Part shown: piece after piece, positions 1 to 6,684 of the stretch
Numbering within the stretch: the stretch's first letter is position 1
Layout of the letters: each line of letters starts with the position of its first letter
Source: Thermoguttaceae bacterium
Lineage (GTDB): Bacteria > Planctomycetota > Planctomycetia > Pirellulales > Thermoguttaceae
Reading direction: 5' to 3'
Assembly: GCA_024653385.1 (NCBI GenBank)
Contig: JANLFZ010000266.1
Location: 1 to 8,651, forward strand
Length of the DNA stretch: 8,651 nucleotides
Made by a program: the position numbers and the translations under genes
Notes under the pieces: generated by a model
What the model saw: the letters and a program-made list of their open reading frames with translations, nothing else
What the model was told of the DNA's origin: nothing
Database searches by the model: none

Positions 1-228
1 CTCGCCGTGCGCATGGCCGCCCAAGGCTCTCCGGTCCTGGTCGCCAGCGGCCTGACTCCGGAAAACCTCGACCAGTACGCAAGCTGCGCCGACGGGTTCG
101 TCGTGGGCTCGTGGCTGAAGCGCGACGGCGTGACGACCAATCCCGTCGATCCTGCCCGCGCGCGGGCCCTGGTCGAGGCACTGTTGCCGTACCGCCGAGC
201 AGCCGTCAAGGACCAGGGCTCTGCGTGA
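1..228 (+). CDS. BtpA/SgcQ family protein, C-terminal fragment
   Basis: This is the last 75 codons of a gene that begins left of the window; the frame is open from base 1 and stops at TGA 226-228. The fragment reads as the end of a BtpA-type TIM barrel: a beta-strand followed by SGLTPENLDQY, then ADGFVVGSWLKRDG, then NPVDPARARALVEAL. The G-(S/T)-x-x-K-R-D-G stretch and the NPVD tail are typical of this family, and the glycine-rich loop lies where phosphate binds in related barrels. BtpA was named for a cyanobacterial protein needed for photosystem I accumulation, and SgcQ is an E. coli relative. Nothing here suggests photosynthesis, so the substrate is unknown. The 3' end overlaps the end of the convergent propeller gene by 23 bp. 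The family call is fairly secure although only the C-terminus is visible. Confidence 0.8.
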   Translation, partial: LAVRMAAQGSPVLVASGLTPENLDQYASCADGFVVGSWLKRDGVTTNPVDPARARALVEALLPYRRAAVKDQGSA

Positions 229-3200
229 GACGGTCGTCCGGCTCGCGCTGCACCTCGATCCCGCAAAGCAGCGTCTCCTTCACCGGGGCATCGCCGGCCG
301 GCTCGAGATCGATGGTCAACGTGTCGCGGACCTCGATCGATTTCGGCAAAGTGCAACCGGACCGTGTAATGGCGTAAAGCAGTGGCGGGGTCTCTTGCCA
401 GCATCAGGCGGATGCGCCGCGCGCCTCGCACCCCAGACGCCGCCACCCAGGCCAGCCCGCGCGTACCCGGCCGGACGCCGAACATCGAACTGTGCTGGCG
501 GAACGTCGAGAGCGGCTTCGGCTCGATCTCGATGGGAAGATCGGGCGAAGGGCCGCCGGTACTGGGCCAATCGAGCCATAGGACGCCGTCGTCGGCCTTG
601 CGGTCGCCCGGCGCCCCGAAGTTGACCCCCACGCGGCGGACCGGGGAACCGTCCCAGGCCAGCGCGTTGAAGGTCCACAACTCGACCGAGGGATCGTGGA
701 CCAAAGCCAACGAGGTCTGATTGTGGTAGGGACAAGTGCAGGTGCGCGTGTAATCCGGGGCCGAGAGGACCCCATCGGCGGGGATGAGGTTCGAGGTGCA
801 GCCCGACTTGAACCCTCCCCAATTGCCCGTGCCGCCGTCGCGAGCCAGGTCGTAGTAGCCGGCGGCCGCCGAGCGGAACGTGAGCAAGTTTCGGCAGCCC
901 ACCGCGGTGTTGCAGCCGTAATTGCGCGTGAACTGCCAGGGGACGAGCTGGTCGGTCAAGGGGTGCGGCCGGGTTTGCGCCTGGCCCGTGCGCAGGGAGT
1001 AAGCATACCGCTGGGTGAGGACCTTCTCGCCGAGGAGCATCGGCGGGCCGGCAACGACGCGCTGGAGGTCTTTCCAAAGGACCTGACCGTCGGAGCCTCG
1101 GTAGGCCGCCATGCCCTTGGTGGCCTCGTCGAAGGCGCGGTCGGTGGCGGCGCTACCCGATTGGAGCAGGATGTCGTGCTCGGCCGAGTAGCTGAGGAAC
1201 GTGCCGAAAATGTCGTCGCCGGTGCTCCATGCCTCGCGACCCGTGCCAATGTCCAACGCCAAAAGCCGCGGGGCGTAGCTTTCGAATTTCGCGCCTTGTC
1301 GCTTGGCGGCCTCGCGCTGCGCGGGGGTGAGTGCGTCGATGCAGAACACCCGGCCGTTGCCGAGCGCGATGTTGTTGTGGCGGAACCCATAGCGAGCCTC
1401 GCGCTCCCAGAGGACCTTTCCCGTGTGGCGGTCGAGAACGGAAAGCCTCCGGCTCGTCGGTCCGTACTCGCCCGAGGCGCGCAGCGCGCGAAGCGCGGTG
1501 CCGAAGGGGTTCGTCGCCTTGAGCTTTAGCGGCGGCGGCACGAACAGCGGCAGTGGCGACGAGGTCACCACCAGACAGTCCTGGTAGACGGCCAGAAATC
1601 CGAAATGAGCCGTGGGAGCATCCGATGGCTCGGAAAGGCGGAATTCCGCCACCGGACGGCCGGTCGCGGCGTCGAGCTTGACAATCCGCTTGCCGTGGAC
1701 CACGTACACGGCGTCGGCGAGCGTCACGTAATTGCTGCCGATCTCATTGGCGCCGGGCTGGTGGCTCGTGTTGTCGTAGAACGCTCCCAGGTCGGGAAAG
1801 GTGGTTTGCCAGAGCAGCCGGCCGGTGTACACGTCCAGCGCGCGAAGCATGTTGCGTCCTTCGATCACCAGGCGCCCGCCGGCTACCTGCGGCGCGGGAC
1901 CGTGGCCATGTCGGGGAAGGACTTCGTCGTTCGAGGGCCCGCCGAACCAGAGGAGCCCCAAAGGCGCCTTAACCCGTTCGTCTTGCGAAACCACGCTGTT
2001 GCCGGCATCGGCGTATTGGTGCGTCCAAGTGCCGGCTTTTGGCAAGGGACCTTCGCGCACCAAGAGGGCACAGCCTTTGTCGACCGGTTTCACGCGTGCC
2101 CCCTCGAGGTCGGCCCGCGAGGCCAAATCGGCCAATTGCCCCGCGTCAACGGGGAGGCAAGCGACGCCGCCGTAGGGCCTCAGTACCTCGAACACCCGTT
2201 GCAGGCGCTCGATCTCCTTTCCCGGCGGAAGGTCCTCGACGACCACGAGGCTTGCCAAATAAGGTGGCAGGGTAAACGTATCCAGGTCGCCCACGTGGAC
2301 CGACAACCGGCGACCGTAAAGGCCTTGCTCGTCGGCTCGTCGCCGGATCTCATCGGCCGCGCGGCCGGGGACCACGGCGATTTGCGACAGGCGCGTCGTG
2401 CGGGCGATCGCATCGATCCAACCGCGATCGCCGCCCGCAAATACCACCGCATACCCGTCGGTGACCCCAATGGCACGCAACCGCTTCGCCGCGAGGTGGC
2501 TTGCCGGCGCACCGATCGCCGAAGGGCCGCTCGCCGCCGGCCACGATGGAGGCTCTTTCGGGGATGGCGCCTCGCGGTAGGTGGCCACGGACCGTGCGTC
2601 GGAGTCGGGGCCGAAACAGTATAGGGTGCCCTGACGGGTCACGACGATGAGCCGCTTCCTCGCGGCCAGCATGGTCCAAGGGTCGCCCTCGATCGAAGCC
2701 CGCCAGACGACCTCGGCGGTCCCCTCGCGTGGATGGGCCTCGACTGCCGCCACTTCTCCGCGCCGGCCGAAGTAGAACCGCGACCCGGCCTTGAGGAACA
2801 ACTCGCCGGGCGTCTCTCCCAAGAGCGCATTCCACAGCGGCTTTGAGACGGGCGGCTCGGTCTTGGCGGTCTTGGCCGCGTCGGCGGCGGGCAGGGGTTT
2901 CGCGCCGGCTGGCGGAAGCGATAAGGCGAACAGCACGCCCCCGGCGACCCCGTACATCGCGCGGTCGTCGTGAAGTCGGGCCGGGGTGCGGTCGATCGTC
3001 TCGCCGCCAGGCAGGCGCCGCACGGCCCCGGCTGCGAAGAACCACGGCCCGCTGGCCCCGACGCGCCAGGTGCCGCCCTGTTTCGGCCCGAAACTGAACG
3101 AGCACAAACGTCCGGTGGCCAGGTCGAAGCAGCCGGGCTGGGTCCGGCCGCCGGCCGCGACTAGCCCGTGCGCCGAGGCCGCCATCTGGCCTTGTGGAGC

Positions 3201-4019
3201 GAATCCGGCGAAGGCGGGGCTGTTGTGCGGCTGGACCGTGTAGCTCGCCCCCTGGCCGCTCTCGGTCCACACGACGGCCCCGGTGTCGGCGTCCAACGCG
3301 TGCAGAAAGACCCCCATGAACGGCCAGATGCCCGCGCCGAAGTAAAGCCGCCCATCGAGGAGCACGGGCGCGCCGCGCACCGGCCAGGTCGAAATCAGAC
3401 GCTCGTTGCCCAGGACGCGGCGGTCGGTCGGGCCACCGCGCACCCGCCACCGCAGACGGCCCTGGGCCGCATCCAGACAGTACACATATCCGTCGTCCGA
3501 ACCGAAGTAGACGCAACCCCGGCCGGCCACGGGCGCAAACCGCACCGGCGCTTCGGCATAGAACCGCCATCGCTCGGCCCCCGTCGCCAGGTCATAGGCC
3601 GTCACCCGGTCGCGGACCATCGAGGGTACGAACACCAGACCACCGGCCGTCACCGGGGCATACGATTCGTCGAACCGAAGGGCCGGCTGACTGGCCGGCC
3701 AGTCAGCCGGCCAGGCGGGTTCAGGCGTGGGCAGGTGGCGTACCCAGTGGAGTTCAAGTTTGGCGGGCAGTTCGTGGGGCGTGACCGCACCTCTCCCGGC
3801 GTCGTACCCCCATTGGGGCCAGTCGGTTTCGTCGTTTGCCACCTCAGACCCCGCCGACGGGCCGGCCGGTCTGACGGTCTCGTCCGAACCGGACTGCTTG
3901 CCAGGCGTCCGGGCGTTCTCGGAGTTCGAAGGTGCAAATGCCGGCGCCGCGACCACCAAGGCCAAGAGCGACAGGTGGAGAATCGCGGCAATCCCGCGCC
4001 GGCGGGGCACAGATTTCAT
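206..4019 (-). CDS. Giant exported PQQ-type beta-propeller protein with inserted methyltransferase-like domain and frame-broken malectin-like C-terminus
   Basis: Start ATG 4017-4019 is preceded by GGGAG in the translated strand and gives a signal peptide (MKSVPRRR, then a hydrophobic run to about residue 25-29, ending PAFA). Residues ~45-440 form a first propeller with PQQ-like repeats (DLATGAERWRF, DAAQGRLRW, DADTGAVVW). Residues ~495-625 resemble a class I methyltransferase fold with a degenerate motif I (FAGGDRG, 527-533). Residues ~640-1110 form a second propeller (DVYTGRLLWQ, DRHTGKVLWE, DIGTGREAW) with a cysteine-rich patch (C1036, C1042, C1074, C1094, C1096). Residues ~1128 onward look malectin-like (VNFGAPGD, then YTVRLHFAE). 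After about residue 1228 this frame becomes implausible and has no stop before base 1. The expected domain end (VRDTLTIDLEP, LLCGIEVQRE) lies in the neighbouring minus-strand frame and stops at TGA 206-208. The coordinates join both frames, giving about 1270 residues. The protein is presumably periplasmic; its function is unknown. Confidence 0.85.
333..343 (-). other. Frame break inside the malectin-like domain
   Basis: Reading the minus strand, the frame used from 4019 gives YTVRLHFAEID and then arginine-rich, domain-unlike sequence. The frame one base further on gives PKSIEVRDTLTIDLEP and a normal domain end. The switch lies within the self-repeating stretch ATCGATCGAG. Either one base has been gained (or two lost), or a longer deletion joined two frames. 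Malectin-like domains normally have several strands between the HFAE strand and the terminal LTIDL...GIEV strands, and these appear to be missing, which favours a deletion. A sequencing or assembly error is possible for a one-base shift but would not by itself explain the missing middle. Confidence 0.75.
3681..3712. repeat. 32-bp perfect palindrome inside the giant propeller gene
   Basis: The half-site GGCCGGCTGACTGGCC is followed directly by its exact reverse complement, with no spacer. It lies in the coding sequence of the giant propeller protein and encodes residues 103-113 (WPADWPASQPA), between the mature N-terminus and the first propeller blade. The nearby motif PAWP...PALRFDESY suggests that a few residues were added to a conserved linker, but that comparison is from memory of relatives. 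Whether the palindrome is functional or a by-product of GC-rich codons cannot be decided here. Confidence 0.9.
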
Positions 4020-4029
4020 GGGGTCTCCC

Positions 4030-4053
4030 AAGGCAGGTGTCCAAAGGCAGGTG
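4030..4053. repeat. Tandem 10-bp direct repeat in the leader of the giant propeller gene
   Basis: AAGGCAGGTG occurs at 4030-4039 and again at 4044-4053, starts 14 bp apart, each copy preceded by CC or CCA. The pair sits 11-34 bp upstream of the ATG at 4019, in the 149-bp gap between the two minus-strand genes. It could be a protein-binding site or a chance slippage duplication; no regulator can be named. Confidence 0.5.
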
Positions 4054-4141
4054 GAGTGGATGTGCTGGCCCGGGAGGCGAGGTGGTCCGGACCGCTTGCG
4101 CCACGATTTTCGCCGCCGGCCGCTAGGCCCAAAGGGCAACA

Positions 4142-4170
4142 AGGCGCCCGGCCCCATCGGACCGGCGCCT
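4142..4170 (-). terminator. Possible hairpin terminator after the SHD1-propeller gene
   Basis: AGGCGCC (4142-4148) and GGCGCCT (4164-4170) are exact complements that could form a GC-rich 7-bp stem around a 15-base loop, right at the TAG stop of the minus-strand gene ending at 4169. Downstream on the minus strand comes TTGTTGCCCTTT, which is only moderately T-rich. The element could attenuate or end transcription before the giant propeller gene, or be a chance GC-rich inverted repeat. Confidence 0.3.
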
Positions 4171-5638
4171 ATCCGCCCTTGACGTCGAAGCAGTAGAGGT
4201 TCTGCGCGTAGCGAAGGTAGAGCCTTCCGCCGATGACCACGGGATGGGCCCAACTGGGTCCTTCGCCTTCGACGCGTACGCGGCCCTTGATTTCCAGTCG
4301 CTCGGGCGAGCAGGTGGCCAGGGCGGCCTGCCCGCGGTTCTCCGAGAAGAGATAGAGCATCCCGTCGGCCCAGCAAAGCGAACCCTTGCCCACGCCTCGG
4401 TCCTTCCACTTGCGCTGGCCGGTCTTGAGATCGAGGCAGGCCCAGCCGTCGCCGTCGTTGCCGTAGATGTATCCCTCGTGGATGACGTAGCCGCCGTGGT
4501 GGCAGACCATGTCGCGCGTGGTCCATGCTTCCGAGGCCTCGCCGGCGCGGCCGAGCTTCAGGCAGATGCCCCCCTTGCCGTAGCCGTTGGCCCAGAACAC
4601 ATAACCGTCGCTATAGGCGGGCGTGGGGCAGTTGGCCACGTTGCCGGCCGAGAACTTGTTGCCCCACAGCAAGGCCCCGTTTTTCGGATTCACGCACACG
4701 ATGCCCTCGCGCGTGCCCGTCGCAATCATGGGAATGCCGTTGTGGACAAAGGCCAGACACGAGCTGTACTCGGGCCCGGCCGAGAACCCCCGGCTTGCCC
4801 AGACGTCGCGGCCGCTGGTCTTATCGAGGGCCACGATGCAGTTCTGTTCGCCTGGCTTGAAGATGGCCAGGTTGCCCAGAACAAGCACCGATTCGGCATA
4901 GCCCCAGCCGCCCGGTCGGCCACCGAACTCCTTGGCATCGCGCGCCCAGAGGCGGCGCCCGGTCTTCGTGTCGAACGCGCCGATCAGTCCTACCCCGGAG
5001 AGCAAATAAAGCCGATCGCCATCGACCGTGGGAGTCGCGCGCGAACCGGGATGATCGCCGGTCCACGCTGGGCCGTGCTCGGTTTGCCACTTCAGCTTGC
5101 CGTCCAGATCGAACGCGTAGAGGATCAGCCGGCCGTCGGCATCGCCCGTGATGTAGATCGTGCCGCCGGCCACGGCGGGACTGGAGTAGCCCTGGCCCAG
5201 CGTGCTGACCTTCCAAAGGAGCTTTGGGCCGCCCTCGGGCCATTCCTTCAACAGGCCCGTGTCGGGCGACTTGCCGTCGCGGTTGGGGCCGCGAAACCCG
5301 GGCCAGTCGCCGCCCGAGACCACCGACGACGGGCTGGCAGCTTCTTTGGCCGCAAGCGACTTGGCGTTGCGCTCGATCCACCGCTGGTCGGCCTCGCTGA
5401 GCTTCTCGATCGGCAGTTCGACGAGGGTGCCGTTTTCCTTGCGGAGCCGCACGGTCCCGTTCTCGACAGCCTCCAGCGCGGCGCGGGTCTTGTGCTGGCC
5501 GCTGGCGTCGGTCCAGTTGCGCACGGTTGGCGGCTTCGTGCCTGATTTCTTCGTGCCCGGCCGTTGGGCAATCGCGACCGCCACCAGAACGGCGAGTCCC
5601 AAACACACGATCAGCGTTATGACAGGTTTTCGACGCAT
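4169..5638 (-). CDS. Exported SHD1-domain / PQQ-type beta-propeller protein
   Basis: This encodes 489 residues. ATG 5636-5638 is chosen because GAGAGG lies about 6 bases upstream and because it starts a signal sequence (MRRKPVITLIVCLGLAVLVA, on to about residue 25). The frame stays open upstream to an ATG at 5791, but that extension would bury the signal peptide and the predicted promoter. Residues 40-93 match the SLA1-homology domain 1 type: NWTDASGQHK, then GTVRLRKENG, then LPIEKLSEADQRWIE. Residues ~111-489 form one propeller, opening with DWPGFRGPNRDGKSPDTG and continuing with blades such as LYAFDLDGKLKWQTEHGP, AFDTKTGRRLW and CLDLKTGQRKW. The SHD1-plus-propeller combination is familiar in planctomycetes. 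No enzyme residues could be identified, so a binding or scaffold role in the periplasm is likely but unproven. It may be co-transcribed with the giant propeller gene 149 bp downstream. Confidence 0.9.
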   Translation of the reverse strand: MRRKPVITLIVCLGLAVLVAVAIAQRPGTKKSGTKPPTVRNWTDASGQHKTRAALEAVENGTVRLRKENGTLVELPIEKLSEADQRWIERNAKSLAAKEAASPSSVVSGGDWPGFRGPNRDGKSPDTGLLKEWPEGGPKLLWKVSTLGQGYSSPAVAGGTIYITGDADGRLILYAFDLDGKLKWQTEHGPAWTGDHPGSRATPTVDGDRLYLLSGVGLIGAFDTKTGRRLWARDAKEFGGRPGGWGYAESVLVLGNLAIFKPGEQNCIVALDKTSGRDVWASRGFSAGPEYSSCLAFVHNGIPMIATGTREGIVCVNPKNGALLWGNKFSAGNVANCPTPAYSDGYVFWANGYGKGGICLKLGRAGEASEAWTTRDMVCHHGGYVIHEGYIYGNDGDGWACLDLKTGQRKWKDRGVGKGSLCWADGMLYLFSENRGQAALATCSPERLEIKGRVRVEGEGPSWAHPVVIGGRLYLRYAQNLYCFDVKGG

Positions 5639-5662
5639 GGTGTCCCTCTCGAGTTGCCCCCT

Positions 5663-5691
5663 ATTGTGCGCGACCCGCGTTGCCGTCGCAA
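5663..5691 (-). promoter_or_regulatory. Candidate sigma70-type promoter for the SHD1-propeller gene
   Basis: On the minus strand, TTGCGA (5691-5686) and CACAAT (5668-5663) are separated by exactly 17 bp. Each matches the consensus hexamer at 4 of 6 positions. Transcription would begin near 5656, leaving a leader of about 18 bases with the GAGAGG ribosome site before the ATG at 5638. This spacing is sensible, but hexamers this weak occur by chance. Confidence 0.4.
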
Positions 5692-5722
5692 GTTGGCGCC
5701 CATAAAGCAAGTTCGCATGTGG

Positions 5723-5751
5723 TTGCCCGGAAACGGATCGCGTGCTACAAC
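5723..5751 (+). promoter_or_regulatory. Candidate sigma70-type promoter for the recO cluster
   Basis: TTGCCC (5723-5728) and TACAAC (5746-5751) are 17 bp apart, each matching 4 of 6 consensus positions. The start point would fall near 5758, leaving a leader of about 150 bases to the recO start that contains the inverted repeat at 5791-5816. The match is suggestive only. Confidence 0.3.
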
Positions 5752-5790
5752 CGAGAGGAGCCGGGCGTAACCGTTCGCGGGACTGTCGCA

Positions 5791-5816
5791 ATTTTCGCGG
5801 CGGCGCCCGCGAAAAT
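5791..5816. repeat. Perfect 10-bp inverted repeat in the divergent intergenic region
   Basis: ATTTTCGCGG (5791-5800) and CCGCGAAAAT (5807-5816) are exact reverse complements around a 6-base centre. The T-run is on the 5' arm and the A-run on the 3' arm, so no U-tract follows the stem in either direction, which argues against an intrinsic terminator. It lies 92 bp before recO, downstream of the candidate recO promoter and outside the candidate promoter of the divergent gene. It could be an operator for a dimeric regulator or an RNA hairpin in the recO leader. Confidence 0.6.
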
Positions 5817-5908
5817 GGGAAGGTTCTCCCCTTTTCCGATCCGATCGTGACCAGCGAGCACTCCTGCCCTCGCTGAAAACACGTCAGTCCAGCCAGTCCA
5901 TCCTAGCC

Positions 5909-6664
5909 GTGCCGGCCGAAAAAGCATCTGCCCTGGTTCTTCGCACGATCGAGTTCAGTGAAACGAGCCTGGTGGTTCACCTTTTCACCCGCGAATTCGG
6001 CAAGATACACGGTTTGGCGAAGGGAGGTAGACGGCTAAAAGGGCCGTTCGAGTCTGCTCTTGACCTCCTGGCCCATGTTCGAATAGTCTTCCTCCGCAAA
6101 TCGTCCGAGGCGTTGGACCTGCTGACCGAGGCCAAGCTGTTGCGGCGGTTCCGGCCCGCGGGGCGCGACTTGTCGAGTCTGTACGCCGGCTATTACGTGG
6201 CCGAGTTGCTCGGCGAGCTGACCGACCAGTACGACCCGCACCCGGAGCTGTTCGACCTGGCCGATCAGACGCTGGTAGCGCTGTCGGCGGGCGAGCCCGT
6301 CGCCGGACGCCTCCTGCGGTTCGAGCTGGGGGCGTTGCGGATTCTCGGGCACCTGCCGTCGCTCGACACGTGTGTCGAGTGCGGGGTGGCGGTGCCGGCA
6401 ACGGGTCGGGTCCATTTCGGGCAGATCCACGGAGGCGTGTTGTGTGGCAAGTGCCGCGAGGGCAAGACCCAAGTGGTCTCGATCAGCGCTGGGGCGCTGC
6501 GGATCATGGCGGCGCTGGCCGATCCCCAGAGCCGCACCTGGCAGCGCGTGACCATCGACCCGCGGAGCCAGGGGGAACTCCGGGGGGTGTTGAACCTGTA
6601 CCTCGCGCACCTTCTGGGCCACAGGCCACGGATGCACGAGTACTTGGGGCACCTGTCGAGTTGA
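5909..6664 (+). CDS. recO: DNA repair protein RecO
   Basis: This encodes 251 residues, close to the usual RecO length. RecO works with RecR (and RecF) to load RecA onto SSB-coated single-stranded DNA and can anneal strands. The N-terminal OB-fold is clear: ALVLRTIEFSETSLVVHLFT, then FGKIHGLAKGGRRLKGPF, with conserved basic residues. The helical C-terminal part follows (LYAGYYVAELL, RLLRFELGALRILGHLP). A zinc-type four-cysteine site is complete: C155, C158, C179, C182 (DTCVECG and GVLCGKCR). The start is GTG 5909-5911, the only nearby start codon in frame; no Shine-Dalgarno motif is visible, so translation may start from a weakly marked site. The gene leads a plus-strand cluster, with the next start 20 bp after its stop. 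Confidence 0.92.
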   Translation: MPAEKASALVLRTIEFSETSLVVHLFTREFGKIHGLAKGGRRLKGPFESALDLLAHVRIVFLRKSSEALDLLTEAKLLRRFRPAGRDLSSLYAGYYVAELLGELTDQYDPHPELFDLADQTLVALSAGEPVAGRLLRFELGALRILGHLPSLDTCVECGVAVPATGRVHFGQIHGGVLCGKCREGKTQVVSISAGALRIMAALADPQSRTWQRVTIDPRSQGELRGVLNLYLAHLLGHRPRMHEYLGHLSS

Positions 6665-6674
6665 GACGACCGCC

Positions 6675-6679
6675 GAGGA
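6675..6679 (+). promoter_or_regulatory. Ribosome binding site of the BamD-like gene
   Basis: GAGGA ends 5 bases before ATG 6685 and supports that start. A second in-frame ATG at 6694 has AAGG (6681-6684) nine bases upstream, so initiation three codons later is also possible. Confidence 0.55.
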
Positions 6680-6684
6680 CAAGG

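Noticed and set aside
1605..2624. A 339-codon plus-strand open frame opposite the giant propeller gene; a similar one lies at 3168-4196.
   Set aside because: The minus strand encodes continuous, recognisable propeller and methyltransferase-like sequence here. The plus-strand products show no domain or ribosome site.
2350..3570. A 406-codon minus-strand open frame in a different frame from the giant propeller gene.
   Set aside because: It is arginine-rich and domain-free, the usual look of an out-of-frame reading of a GC-rich gene.
4244..5545. A 433-codon plus-strand open frame opposite the SHD1-propeller gene.
   Set aside because: It is antisense to a gene with a signal peptide, a ribosome site and clear domains. 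Its composition (Ala, Val, Gly, Arg) is that of a shadow frame.
5639..5791. An N-terminal extension of the SHD1-propeller protein to ATG 5791.
   Set aside because: It would bury the signal peptide, lacks a ribosome site and would read through the predicted promoter.
5791..5816. The inverted repeat as a rho-independent terminator.
   Set aside because: The T-run belongs to the 5' arm and no T-run follows the stem on either strand.
6370..6684. An upstream extension of the BamD-like reading frame into recO.
   Set aside because: The extension overlaps recO in another frame, while ATG 6685 has a ribosome site and starts a lipoprotein signal.
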